64,000 bases of DNA from Actinomycetes bacterium (GTDB lineage: Bacteria; Actinomycetota; Actinomycetes; Mycobacteriales; Mycobacteriaceae), in the NCBI GenBank assembly GCA_023404955.1, contig JAEXZY010000038.1:1-64000 (forward strand). Reading direction: 5' to 3'. Both the position numbers and the translations under genes were made by a program. The notes under the pieces were generated by a model. It was not told the origin of the DNA, searched no databases, and saw only the letters and a program-made list of their open reading frames with translations. Positions 42,123 to 50,596 of the stretch are shown here, in pieces; position 1 is the stretch's first letter; the number at the start of each line of letters is the position of its first letter.

Positions 42123-42968
42123 GTGCTGATCCGCAACCTTTTCGCCATCGCCCTGACCGGGGCTCTGGCCGCGGCCTGTTCGTCGAACGCCCCTGAAAGC
42201 CCGCCACCCGCCGTCGTGCCGGGCATGGTGCACATCCACGGCCTCGGCATCAACCCATCTGACGACAAGCTCTACGTCGCAACTCATTACGGCCTCTACA
42301 CCGTTGAGCAAGATCAGGCGCCACAACGAGTCGGTGAGCTCTCGCAGGACTTCATGGGCTTCACCGTCGCCGGCCCCGACGAATTCCTGGCTAGCGGCCA
42401 CCCCGACCCCGCCGATCGCCAACAACCGCCCCACCTCGGCCTGATCAAAAGCAGCGACGCCGGCCAGTCCTGGGAACCTCTGTCATTGCACGGTAGCGCC
42501 GACTTCCACGCGCTCAAATACCGCCACGGACGGGTCTACGGTCACGACAGTCAATCCGGCACCGTGATGGTTAGTTTTGATCAGCGGTCCTGGCAACAGC
42601 GCGCAGAAGTCCCCGCCGTCGACCTCGCAATATCACCGGATGCCCCGGATGAGATCCTCGCGACAGCACGCCAAGGGCTGCTCCGAAGCACCGACGGGGC
42701 GAGGACGTTCAGCGCAGTCACCGGTGCGCCGGCACTGCTGTTCATCAGCTGGCCCGACCGCGGTCCCCTGCTCGGCGCCGACCTCGAAGGACGGCTGTAC
42801 ACCAGCGCCGACGACGGGCAGACCTGGCAGCCGGGCCACTCGCTCAACAACAAACCCCAGGCCCTGCTCGCCGCGGGCAACGGTCAGGTCTACATCGCCA
42901 CTGATACCGCCATCTACACCTCAACCGACAACGGTGCCACGGTGAACGTCCTCACCGCTGTGGAATAG
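42123..42968 (+). CDS. BNR-repeat lipoprotein (F510_1955-type glycosylhydrolase-like)
   Basis: A 281-aa lipoprotein (lipobox LAAAC) with a beta-propeller of BNR/sortilin-like repeats (SSDAGQSWEPL, STDGARTFSAV, SADDGQTWQPG, STDNGATVNVL) and the opening motif MVHIHGLGINP. Family members are annotated F510_1955 glycosylhydrolase, but activity is not shown. They are common beside DUF305 and copper genes in actinobacteria. GTG start at 42123. Confidence 0.82.
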   Translation: MLIRNLFAIALTGALAAACSSNAPESPPPAVVPGMVHIHGLGINPSDDKLYVATHYGLYTVEQDQAPQRVGELSQDFMGFTVAGPDEFLASGHPDPADRQQPPHLGLIKSSDAGQSWEPLSLHGSADFHALKYRHGRVYGHDSQSGTVMVSFDQRSWQQRAEVPAVDLAISPDAPDEILATARQGLLRSTDGARTFSAVTGAPALLFISWPDRGPLLGADLEGRLYTSADDGQTWQPGHSLNNKPQALLAAGNGQVYIATDTAIYTSTDNGATVNVLTAVE

Positions 42969-43024
42969 ACGGCTGGCACCCGAAACCCCACGCAATACCG
43001 CACCAACGCATCTGAGGAGCCGCA

Positions 43025-43822
43025 ATGCCGGATGACCACCTTCTCATCACCGATGGCGCCACCATCGCCTACCAGCTCAGCGGCCCACCCAACACGGTGC
43101 CAGTCGGCTATGGGCACGGCGTGCTCATGAGCCGGCAGATCGTGCGCGGCCTGGGCATCTTCGACATCGACACTATCGCCGAGGGCCGCCGTCTAATCAC
43201 CTACGACCAACGCGGACACGGCGCATCACGGGGCCGACCAGAACCCGAGGACTATCGCTTCGAGCAGGCAGCCAACGATCTCCTGCGCGTCCTGGACGCG
43301 GCCGGCCTCGATGAACCCATCGATTTCGCCGGATCCTCGCTCGGAGCCGCTGCAGCACTGCACGCCGCCCTCAACGCTCCTCGCCGATTCAGGCGGCTGG
43401 CACTGGTGATCCCTCCCGTCGCCTGGGAAACAGGGCCCGATCAACTGCGCCAGTGGTACTTCGACACCGCCGACCTCATCGACTCCATTGGAACAACCGC
43501 TTGGCGACAACAATGGGCCGAAGCTCCCCCACTGCCGATCTTCGCCAACTACCGGCACGGCAAATTCGAACCCGGCGTCGACGACGATGTGGTCTCCGCC
43601 GCGCTGCGCGGAGTCGGCTCCTCCGATCTACCCGACCCCAATCGGCTGACCTCCATCCGCCAGCCCACCTTGGTGCTGGCCTGGGACACCGACCCCTTGC
43701 ATCCCATCTCCACCGCCGAGCGCCTCGCTGAGCTGATCCCCGACTCGACGCTGCACGTCGCTCACACCATCGACGAGATCCGCAAGTGGACGGAAATCAC
43801 CAGCCGTTTCTTCAACGATTGA
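43025..43822 (+). CDS. Alpha/beta-fold hydrolase
   Basis: A 265-aa alpha/beta hydrolase with nucleophile Ser in DFAGSSLGAAAAL, an acid in LVLAWDTDPLHPI and a His in LHVAHTIDEIR. The oxyanion strand is VPVGYGHGV. GAGGAG ribosome site. It is 56 bp after the BNR lipoprotein gene and may share its transcript. Substrate unknown. Confidence 0.85.
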   Translation: MPDDHLLITDGATIAYQLSGPPNTVPVGYGHGVLMSRQIVRGLGIFDIDTIAEGRRLITYDQRGHGASRGRPEPEDYRFEQAANDLLRVLDAAGLDEPIDFAGSSLGAAAALHAALNAPRRFRRLALVIPPVAWETGPDQLRQWYFDTADLIDSIGTTAWRQQWAEAPPLPIFANYRHGKFEPGVDDDVVSAALRGVGSSDLPDPNRLTSIRQPTLVLAWDTDPLHPISTAERLAELIPDSTLHVAHTIDEIRKWTEITSRFFND

Positions 43823-43842
43823 CGCAGCGCCGCGGCGGCGGC

Positions 43843-44934
43843 CTAGTACCGCCGCACGTTGTGAATCGGTGCCGACGAGATCGGCGCCACTTTCACCGGC
43901 GTTCCGTACGTCGACGCGTGCACCATCAACCCGTCGCCGATGTAAATCCCCGCGTGAGACACGTCAGCATAGAAGGTCACGATGTCGCCGGGCTGAACGT
44001 CTGAAAGCGCCACCGGCTGCCCGCCCTGCGCAAGCGCCTGACTCGACCGAGGCAACGACTTGCCGTTCTGCAGAAACGCCCACTTAATCAGCCCAGAGCA
44101 GTCGAACGCATCCGGACCGGTGGCTCCCCACGAATAAGGCGACCCCACCCGTGTCAGCGCCGCCTGGACCACCGCAACACCGTTCCCCGAGGAGGCCCCG
44201 CCCGCCGGGCCCGGCATAGCAACGATGCTCGGATCGCTCACCGGCGGAGTCGACGGCAAAGGAGGCGGCGCGGGGCCAGGGTCAGCCAGAATCGCTCGCT
44301 GATCAGGCGTCAAAGAGTCGTAGCGGGCCTGCACAGCAGCAATCTGTTCCGCCATCCGACGCTGTTTGGCCTCCAGGTCGGTCCGCACTGCCGCCGCCTC
44401 ATCGGCCGCACTCCGTGCTTGGGCTGCCGACTTCGCAGACCGCTCTGCAGTTGCCGCGGCCCGCGCACTGGCCGACCGGAACGCAGCCATCTGCACAGTC
44501 AGCTCCGACGCAACCGTCTTCTGGACTGCCAGCTGATCGATCAGATCCTGAGGGGACGTCGCCGTCAACGCCGCCGCCAAGGTATCCGTGCGCCCACCCA
44601 TGTAGGCAGCCGCGGCCAACCTGTCGACTGCAGCCTGATACCTCACCAGATCGGCCGCCGCTGCATCCGCGGCCATGCGATCCGAATCCGCCCCCTTCTC
44701 CGCAACCTGCTGCGCTGCGAGCTTCTCGTCAAGGTCGATTTGCGCCGTGTGAATCTGCTCGGTGGTCTGCTCCGCCAGACGCGACAATTCAGTCAGTTCG
44801 GCAAGCGCATCAGCCGCCGGATCAGCGCGCACATCGGTTGCCAAAAGCGCAGCAAAAACGCCGAAAGCCACCAAAATGCAGACGAACCGTCTACCCAACG
44901 CGCGCGGCAGGACCGCAAGCACAGATGAAGTCAC
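43843..44934 (-). CDS. ripC: NlpC/P60 endopeptidase, RipC-like
   Basis: A 363-aa secreted hydrolase: signal (RRFVCILVAFGVFAALLATDVRA), coiled coil (about 40-230, rich in Ala/Glu/Gln, of the FtsX-binding type in RipC), Pro-rich linker, and a C-terminal NlpC/P60 domain with Cys in AFDCSGLIKW, His in SHAGIYIGDG and a third polar residue in MVHAS. GTG 44934 is selected; the longer frame upstream is not signal-like. A CTACGTA-type box lies about 30 bp upstream. Confidence 0.85.
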   Translation of the reverse strand: MTSSVLAVLPRALGRRFVCILVAFGVFAALLATDVRADPAADALAELTELSRLAEQTTEQIHTAQIDLDEKLAAQQVAEKGADSDRMAADAAAADLVRYQAAVDRLAAAAYMGGRTDTLAAALTATSPQDLIDQLAVQKTVASELTVQMAAFRSASARAAATAERSAKSAAQARSAADEAAAVRTDLEAKQRRMAEQIAAVQARYDSLTPDQRAILADPGPAPPPLPSTPPVSDPSIVAMPGPAGGASSGNGVAVVQAALTRVGSPYSWGATGPDAFDCSGLIKWAFLQNGKSLPRSSQALAQGGQPVALSDVQPGDIVTFYADVSHAGIYIGDGLMVHASTYGTPVKVAPISSAPIHNVRRY

Positions 44935-44963
44935 AACAGCGAAAACCTTCGGCAAAGTAAGCA

Positions 44964-44985
44964 AGTACGTACTAGACACGTAGGT
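44964..44985. promoter_or_regulatory. BlaI-like box before RipC-like gene
   Basis: AGTACGTACT-AGA-CACGTAGG, two imperfect CTACGTA half-sites 12-13 bp apart, 30-50 bp upstream of the RipC-like start. Confidence 0.5.
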
Positions 44986-44995
44986 CACGGTTAGG

Positions 44996-45208
44996 TTACG
45001 AGGCCAGGCAGCCGCTGTCCAGCCGGGCCTTGCGAAACAACCGGTCCATCCACTGAGGCCGGAACGGGCCCTGAAATCCGGTGACCTGTGTCCTCGCCAC
45101 TCGAAGCGAACCGCCCAGCATCCCCGAATAGCACGGCGTGGCACATCCGATACAGGGGCGATGACGAGGACACCCGGCAGGCACCATCCGCGCCACCCGG
45201 CCAACCAC
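44996..45208 (-). CDS. Possible small Cys-rich protein
   Basis: A 70-aa frame from GTG 45208 with the cluster CPRHRPCIGCATPC, then GGSLRVARTQVTGFQGPFRPQWMDRLFRKARLDSGC in segments typical of a folded small protein. Third codon positions are GC-rich (about 70%), as in real genes here. Four closely spaced Cys could bind a metal or an Fe-S cluster. It ends 11 bp before the BlaI-like box of the RipC-like gene. Not recognised. Confidence 0.4.
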   Translation of the reverse strand: MVGRVARMVPAGCPRHRPCIGCATPCYSGMLGGSLRVARTQVTGFQGPFRPQWMDRLFRKARLDSGCLAS

Positions 45209-45629
45209 GCGACCGTTCTGGCCAACGGCAGGTGCTACGAGAGCTCAGAAGAATGCGATCGCACCCATCAAACGCGGCAAGGCAACTCTCGCTTACCTCA
45301 GGCATTCTTGCCCGCCGCGTCGAGCAGTCACTTTCGAGCTTGCGCGTTGAGCGACACGCCGCGCGTCGATCTCACCGGCCACGGCCACGGCCGATCGGGC
45401 AGCACCGCATCTGCTGGGCCGCACGCCGGAGTTTCTGCGCCGCCCGTGTGGTTAGACGCCAACACGGTGCTGTCGTCCCGCGACGCGGTACTCCTGCAGC
45501 GCGGCTAAGCGCCCGCGCGCGACACCACCGCCGCACACCCTTTCAGCCCCCCAGCTCGGCACTGCGACACCACGCGCCAGACCATCCAGCTCGCCGCACC
45601 CGGTCCCACACGCACCGGCTCCAGGGGCC
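45209..45629. other. Intergenic region, no gene recognised
   Basis: About 420 bp with no frame that combines codon bias, a start and a known motif. It may be decayed sequence 3' of the HNH-like gene. Confidence 0.35.
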
Positions 45630-46103
45630 CTAACGTATGTCACCACAGCGTGGCCTGATGACCGAGCAGCGCCGCCTGCACAACAGCCGCGTCCCACCAT
45701 GGCGCACCGCCTCACGCAGCGTCGCCGACCGTTCCCGTCGAATGCCGCGACCGTCGAGGCGTCGCACCGCATATCGGCCGCCGCCGCGACGCATCCGCGC
45801 CATCCGCTCCATGTTGTCACCCTGCGGGCCGACCGACGTGCTGATGGGGTTCTGTCGCCGCCGAGATCTTGACGCACACCGGTTGTCGCATTCGTGGAGC
45901 CCGAGCACCCCAGCGGCCACCACACCGGACACGATCGCCAACGCGTAGCGGTGCGGGCGAACGCACAGTCCTGAACGCTCGCGGGTCGGGTAGAGCTGAC
46001 CGTAGCCATCGGCGCCGATCGCGCCGGTCCAGATGTTGCAGTCCGAAGCCGCTGGGCCGCAGACGACATGGCTGTGAAGGCGCGTGATCTCGGCAGCGTG
46101 CAC
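45630..46103 (-). CDS. HNH-like endonuclease protein
   Basis: A 157-aa frame with the layout of phage/actinobacterial HNH_3 proteins: DCNIWTGAIGADGYGQLYP, then VRPHRYALAIVSG, then LHECDNRCAS and GPQGDNMERMARMRRGGGR. The central H-x-C-DN matches the HNH core. The stretch after HECDN differs from the usual NP.CV..HL..GT, so a frame error or partial decay is possible. It sits 5' of nothing obvious and may be a homing-type mobile gene. Confidence 0.5.
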   Translation of the reverse strand: MHAAEITRLHSHVVCGPAASDCNIWTGAIGADGYGQLYPTRERSGLCVRPHRYALAIVSGVVAAGVLGLHECDNRCASRSRRRQNPISTSVGPQGDNMERMARMRRGGGRYAVRRLDGRGIRRERSATLREAVRHGGTRLLCRRRCSVIRPRCGDIR

Positions 46104-46465
46104 ACGCTGATCAACAACCAGCTGTCCCGCGCTTCAGATGGCCGTTGAACCTATTCGCCGGCACTGACATTCAGCGCGGCCACCGCGGCCCGCTCCACTG
46201 GTGCTGTAACCCTGCTCCCGGGTGTTCCCGTTACCGCTGCGCAGCCCCTGCCACGTCGAGCGCTCCCCACCGCGTGGGGCAGACCTGGTGTAGTCGGACG
46301 CACAGGCCGGTTCGCAGCACCAGGGGCGCGACCGGCGCGTGCGTCAGCGGCCCGACCGGCGTAACGGCGCACCTCCATGACGGCCCACGCACCCGCCGAC
46401 CCCCGGCACCCTGGCTGTGCGCATCGTCGTGCACCACCGGCCTCAATGCACCGTTGCGCAGTGCG
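46104..46465. other. Intergenic region, no gene recognised
   Basis: 362 bp between the HNH-like gene and the coiled-coil/HTH gene. Open frames exist on both strands but are low-complexity Arg/Pro-rich; none is supported. Confidence 0.35.
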
Positions 46466-46936
46466 TCACGCCGAGGCTGCGTCCGCCGGAGGCTGGCCAG
46501 CGTTGGCGGCAATCCCCTGGGCGGTCGAGTCGGACAATGCCTCCAGACCTTGTGCATGTGAACCATTCCCGGCGGTCCGCTTCTCGGATTTCGGAGCATG
46601 CCGTGCCATGGTGCGGACGATCCCGATTCCGACGTCGGTCCGTGCGGCGATGGTCGTCAGCGTCTCACCACGGCCCTGCATACGTGCGACCGCCGCGCCG
46701 GCCTTGGCCCGATGGCCGGCCACCCGCTTGGCCGCTTCTGCGTCGACCTGCGCGCGCAGCTGGGCCAAGCGCTCCGTCTTCCACGTTTCGGCTTCGGCGA
46801 CCTTGCCGACCGCGACGAGAAAGTCTGCGGCGTCATCGATGTTCGCCTTATCCCGCGCGGCGCGTTCCTCGTTGGCGCGTCGGGTCGCTTCGCGTGCCCG
46901 GCGCCTGGCTTCCACCTTGGACGTTGCTGCTGTCAT
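46466..46936 (-). CDS. Coiled-coil / HTH protein, paralogue of the 8.7-kb gene
   Basis: A 156-aa protein starting MTAATSKVEARRRAREATRR. A basic coiled coil (1-85, ANEERAARDKANIDDAAD) is followed by an HTH-like GETLTTIAARTDVGIGIVR and a disordered tail. It matches residues 1-115 of the protein at 8658-9530 but lacks the zinc finger. It is divergent from the recombinase trio. DNA binding, perhaps in control of the recombinases, is inferred. Confidence 0.6.
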   Translation of the reverse strand: MTAATSKVEARRRAREATRRANEERAARDKANIDDAADFLVAVGKVAEAETWKTERLAQLRAQVDAEAAKRVAGHRAKAGAAVARMQGRGETLTTIAARTDVGIGIVRTMARHAPKSEKRTAGNGSHAQGLEALSDSTAQGIAANAGQPPADAASA

Positions 46937-47334
46937 GGTCGCCGACAGTAGAAGGTTCACCGGCGACCGGGCCACCACCGCAGCCACATTCGCCTCTCAC
47001 CAATTTTTTCGCCTTCACCGCATCCGTCTACCGCCAGTCACTTCCACCGCGCCCGTAGCCCGCGTCCCTCACCACCGCGCACCGCCCACTCAGCTCCCAG
47101 CCGTACGACCCCCTTCCGTCGCCCCACCGCAGACCACACACCTCTTGCACTCCGGGCCTGAAGGTCGCGAATCAACCTGAAGTTGACGCGTATATCTGGC
47201 GCATGGGACCAGCGCCGGATGCGCTTCATTGAACCACTTTCGTGTTCCTCCTGGTAGACGGATTTCGCTCGCAGGTGTGGTAACTTGCGGTTGTCATTGA
47301 CAACTCTAAGTTGACGATAGATGGAGGTTCTCTT
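46937..47334. other. Control region of the recombinase trio
   Basis: 398 bp without a supported gene. It contains AAGTTGACG twice (47180-47188 and 47308-47316) and the inverted repeat at 47290-47304 just before the recombinase start. These could be operator or recombination-site elements. Confidence 0.45.
47290..47304. repeat. Inverted repeat before recombinase
   Basis: GTTGTC-ATT-GACAAC, 31-45 bp before the GTG of the tyrosine recombinase. A candidate operator for the XRE protein or core site of the recombinase. Confidence 0.5.
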
Positions 47335-48462
47335 GTGAGCGTTCCGGGGTCGGCGCACTTGGTTCTTGCCTCGGGCGTGGTTCACCTGGACGAGGCCAGC
47401 GCAGTCTTCGAAGCGATGCTGTCTGGGTGGGGTCGTCAACAGGCGTCTCGGCTACTCGCTGCTGAGGCCACGATCGAGCCGCGGCTGGCGTTGGTGCGGC
47501 GGTTCGCAGAGTTCGCCGGGGCGCCTCCGTGGGACTGGACTGCCGGCGATGTCGAAGACTTCACGGCCGCTTTGATGTCGGGCCCGGAACGCAAAGCACC
47601 GTCGACCATTCGCGGCTATCACATGTCGTTGCGGATGTTCTGCGACTACCTACTCGATAGCCGCTACGGTTGGATCGCGCAATGCGAGAACAGGTTCGGA
47701 CGGATCCCATCGCAGGTCTGTCACGACTACAACACCGCCGCGCATCTGGTCGACTACGAGGGCAAGCCCGCGCGTCGCCCGTTCACCTACGACGAACTGG
47801 AAACATTGTTCGATTTCCTCGATGATCGCGTCGATGTTCTCGCTCGGTCCAGGAACAAAGGCGCGTTCGCGGCGCTGCGCGACGCACAGATGATCAAGAC
47901 GGCCTACGCCTTCGGTTTACGCCGCCGCGAGCTGTGCTATCTCGATCTCGCCGACCTGCGTCCGAACTCGCGGATGCCGGCCTGGGGCACGTTCGGCGCC
48001 GTCCACGTTCGCTACGCCAAATCACGTCGCGGCAGCTCTCCCAGGCGTCGCACCGTGCTCGCCGTTCCGGAGTTCGACTGGGTGATCGACGGACTGCGCC
48101 AATGGGTCGACCACGGCCGCCCACTCCTCAGCCCCGGGAACCGTCAAGAGCTCTGGCTGACCGAGCGTCGACGGCGCGTGGCGACCAAGACCATGGATAG
48201 GCGATTCGCCGTCGCACGGGTGCAAGCGGGACTGCCTGCCGAGCTCACCTTGCACTGCCTGCGGCACTCCTATGTCACCCATCTGATCGAGTTCGGTTAT
48301 CCGGAGCGGTTCGTCACCGAACAGGTGGGGCACTCGTATGCCTCGACCACCGCGATCTATACCTCGGTGTCCGACGACTTCAAGACCAAAACACTGCAGG
48401 CGGCGCTGCGCCGCGTCTACGGATCATCCACGACGACAGGTGAAGGCGGAGATGAGCACTAG
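47335..48462 (+). CDS. Tyrosine recombinase (first of a three-gene set)
   Basis: A 375-aa XerC/D-like recombinase: N-terminal SAM-like domain (about 30-120) and catalytic domain with R in FGLRRRELC, H-x-x-R in LHCLRHSYV, H in VGHSYAS and Y in AIYTSVSDD. All catalytic residues are present. GTG 47335 has GGAGG at about 47323. It overlaps the XRE gene by 11 bp. It is not next to a tRNA, so it is probably a transposon-type rather than phage-type recombinase. Confidence 0.9.
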   Translation: MSVPGSAHLVLASGVVHLDEASAVFEAMLSGWGRQQASRLLAAEATIEPRLALVRRFAEFAGAPPWDWTAGDVEDFTAALMSGPERKAPSTIRGYHMSLRMFCDYLLDSRYGWIAQCENRFGRIPSQVCHDYNTAAHLVDYEGKPARRPFTYDELETLFDFLDDRVDVLARSRNKGAFAALRDAQMIKTAYAFGLRRRELCYLDLADLRPNSRMPAWGTFGAVHVRYAKSRRGSSPRRRTVLAVPEFDWVIDGLRQWVDHGRPLLSPGNRQELWLTERRRRVATKTMDRRFAVARVQAGLPAELTLHCLRHSYVTHLIEFGYPERFVTEQVGHSYASTTAIYTSVSDDFKTKTLQAALRRVYGSSTTTGEGGDEH

Positions 48463-48784
48463 GACCGTGCTGCGGTGGAACCTGCGTCAGCTGATGGCCC
48501 AGAACGGAATGTTCGCCACCACCGACCTTGTCGCACCGCTGCACGAGCGTGGCGTGGAGATCTCCCGACAGATGGTGCACCGGATCGCGACCAAGCCCCC
48601 GCAGCGCATCAATCTCGACCTGCTCGCCGCCCTCTGCGACATCTTGTCGTGCACGCCCAACGACCTGCTCGAGCTCGTCGCCGAACAAGTCCGTGAGGCG
48701 CCCGCGGTCAACGACAGCGGACCCGGCATCGGCGACCTGCGACCCATCCGCGCCACCATCCGCCGCCCCCACGACAACCAGTGA
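48452..48784 (+). CDS. XRE-family HTH regulator
   Basis: A 110-aa protein with an N-terminal Cro/C1-type HTH (LRWNLRQLMAQNGMFATTDL, then RQMVHRIATKPPQRINLDLLAALCDILSCTPNDLLE). It overlaps the recombinase upstream (start inside its last codons) and the recombinase-like gene downstream (GTGA). It probably represses the set or acts as a recombination accessory factor. Confidence 0.85.
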   Translation: MSTRTVLRWNLRQLMAQNGMFATTDLVAPLHERGVEISRQMVHRIATKPPQRINLDLLAALCDILSCTPNDLLELVAEQVREAPAVNDSGPGIGDLRPIRATIRRPHDNQ

Positions 48785-50247
48785 CTCAGCGGGCCTGCTG
48801 GGAGTGTGCAAGCACCATCCGGCTAACCCCACTGACGCACGGGCGTCGCATCTGTGTCGCATGCCGTCGCAGACGGCACTATCACCCCGAGAAATGCCCG
48901 CGGTGTGAGACCGTGCGGCCACTGGCGTGGCAGCTCGACGATGCCATCGTGTGCGCCTCCTGCGCCGGTGTCGCATCGATCTTCACCTGCAGCGAATGCG
49001 GCCGCGAAGAACACCCCTACGGGTTCTACCGATGCGCCCGCTGCTTCCTACGCGAGCGCCTCACCGAGCTGCTCACCGACCCGATCAGCGGCACGATTCA
49101 TCACCGACTACGGCCCGTGTTCGACGAACTGATCAACGCCGACCGCCCACAGACGGTGCTCTGGTGGCTGCGAAAGAAGCCCGGTACCGGCCCGCAGCTC
49201 CTTCGCGACATGGCCTGCGGAACGCGTGAAATCAGCCACGACACCTTCAGCGATCTTCCCTCGGACCGAGCCCACGATTACTTGCGCAGCCTCCTGGTCG
49301 CGGTCGGCGTTCTGGGCCCGATCGACATCCGCGTCGAACGGATGCTGCCCTGGATCGAGGACGTTGTAGCCGAGCTTCCGGCCGAAGACGCCGCCATCGT
49401 TCGCCGATTCGCGCATTGGCATGTACTGCGCCAGATGCGCAAGGCCTCCCACGAGAACCGGCTGACGAGATCGATGACCGATGCCTGCCGTCGTCGCGTC
49501 CGCGTGGCGATTCAGTTCATGGCGTTTCTGCACACCCACGACGCCACTCCGGCGACAGCGACACAGGAGATGCTGGAGCGCTACCAGGCGCTCCACCGGA
49601 GGCCGCTCACTGCCGAGTACGCCTTCCTCGTCTGGCTACGCCAATCCCGCATCAACACCACACTGAGGGTCACCGATCCGCCACGGTCACCTCCCTCGGT
49701 AACCGTCTCGGATTCCCAGCGGTGGGCCGCCGTCGGGCGGCTGCTGCACGACGACACAATCCGCCGCAAAACCCGCATCGCGGGACTGCTCACATTGTTG
49801 TTCGCCCAACCTCTTTCGCGCATCGTCGCCCTGCGATCAAGCCAAATCTCGATCTCCGACGATCACGCCGTGCATGTCGTCTTCGCCGCCATCCCCATCC
49901 AAATGCCTCCCCTACTCGACGACCTCATCCGCGAGCATCTGGAGCAGCAATGCGAAAGCCGCTACACCCCATCCCATACGGGCTGGCTGTTCCCCGGCCG
50001 ACTTCCCGGCACCCACCTGTCCACCGAGAACATCCGCACCCAGCTCGTCGCGGTCGGGGTGAAACCCTACGAACATCGCAAAGCCGCCCTCTTCCAGCTC
50101 GCCAGCGACATGCCCGCACCCGTGCTGGCCGAACTGCTCGCGATCACCACCAAGAACGCAGCCGCCTGGGCCAAACTCGCCGCCCGCGACTGGACCGATT
50201 ACGTCACCGAACGCGGCAGATCAATGCCGCATCGAAGGCGGAGCTAA
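48781..50247 (+). CDS. Zinc-ribbon recombinase-like protein
   Basis: A 488-aa protein. The first 85 residues hold four CxxC-type zinc ribbons (CWEC, CVAC, CPRC, CASC, CSEC, CARC). The rest resembles a tyrosine recombinase (helical N-domain about 150-280, catalytic-like domain with PLSRIVALRSSQI), but HRKAALFQLA replaces H-x-x-R and no clear nucleophilic Tyr is found. It is therefore probably a catalytically weak accessory partner of the recombinase at 47335. GTG start overlaps the XRE stop. Confidence 0.72.
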   Translation: MTQRACWECASTIRLTPLTHGRRICVACRRRRHYHPEKCPRCETVRPLAWQLDDAIVCASCAGVASIFTCSECGREEHPYGFYRCARCFLRERLTELLTDPISGTIHHRLRPVFDELINADRPQTVLWWLRKKPGTGPQLLRDMACGTREISHDTFSDLPSDRAHDYLRSLLVAVGVLGPIDIRVERMLPWIEDVVAELPAEDAAIVRRFAHWHVLRQMRKASHENRLTRSMTDACRRRVRVAIQFMAFLHTHDATPATATQEMLERYQALHRRPLTAEYAFLVWLRQSRINTTLRVTDPPRSPPSVTVSDSQRWAAVGRLLHDDTIRRKTRIAGLLTLLFAQPLSRIVALRSSQISISDDHAVHVVFAAIPIQMPPLLDDLIREHLEQQCESRYTPSHTGWLFPGRLPGTHLSTENIRTQLVAVGVKPYEHRKAALFQLASDMPAPVLAELLAITTKNAAAWAKLAARDWTDYVTERGRSMPHRRRS

Positions 50248-50596
50248 CTCGCAACAGCGATGTCGTAACCACTCCATGCCGCCGAGGCCACGATTCGCCT
50301 GCTCTCGTCAAAGTTGTTCTTTGTCAATCCTCCTCGCCACAAGTCAAGCAATCGAGAAACGGGTTCAAGCAGTTGCGCGCCCTCAAGCGTCTGAGACGCC
50401 GAACCGCGGGTGACCTGCACTTCGGGTAGCTCACTACCCTGCTGCGAGTCTCCGCACCTCGCTGTGGAACGGAAACCAGCGTACGGCCTCGCCGATGATG
50501 GCGACGAATGGTCCTTCGATGCCATCACCGACGCGATTTGCGAGAGGCGAAAAGGGCCCGAAGACCAGCCGGCTCGACATTGTGATTTCGTTGTGC
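50248..50596. other. Intergenic region after the recombinase set
   Basis: 349 bp with no supported gene. A minus-strand frame (AQLLEPVSRLLDLWRGGLTK in its C-terminal half) reads like protein but has no recognised relative; it could be a decayed fragment. Confidence 0.35.

Noticed and set aside
49416..50429. 337-codon plus-strand frame overlapping the zinc-ribbon recombinase-like gene
   Set aside because: Arg/His/Pro-rich shadow of a well-supported gene in another frame.
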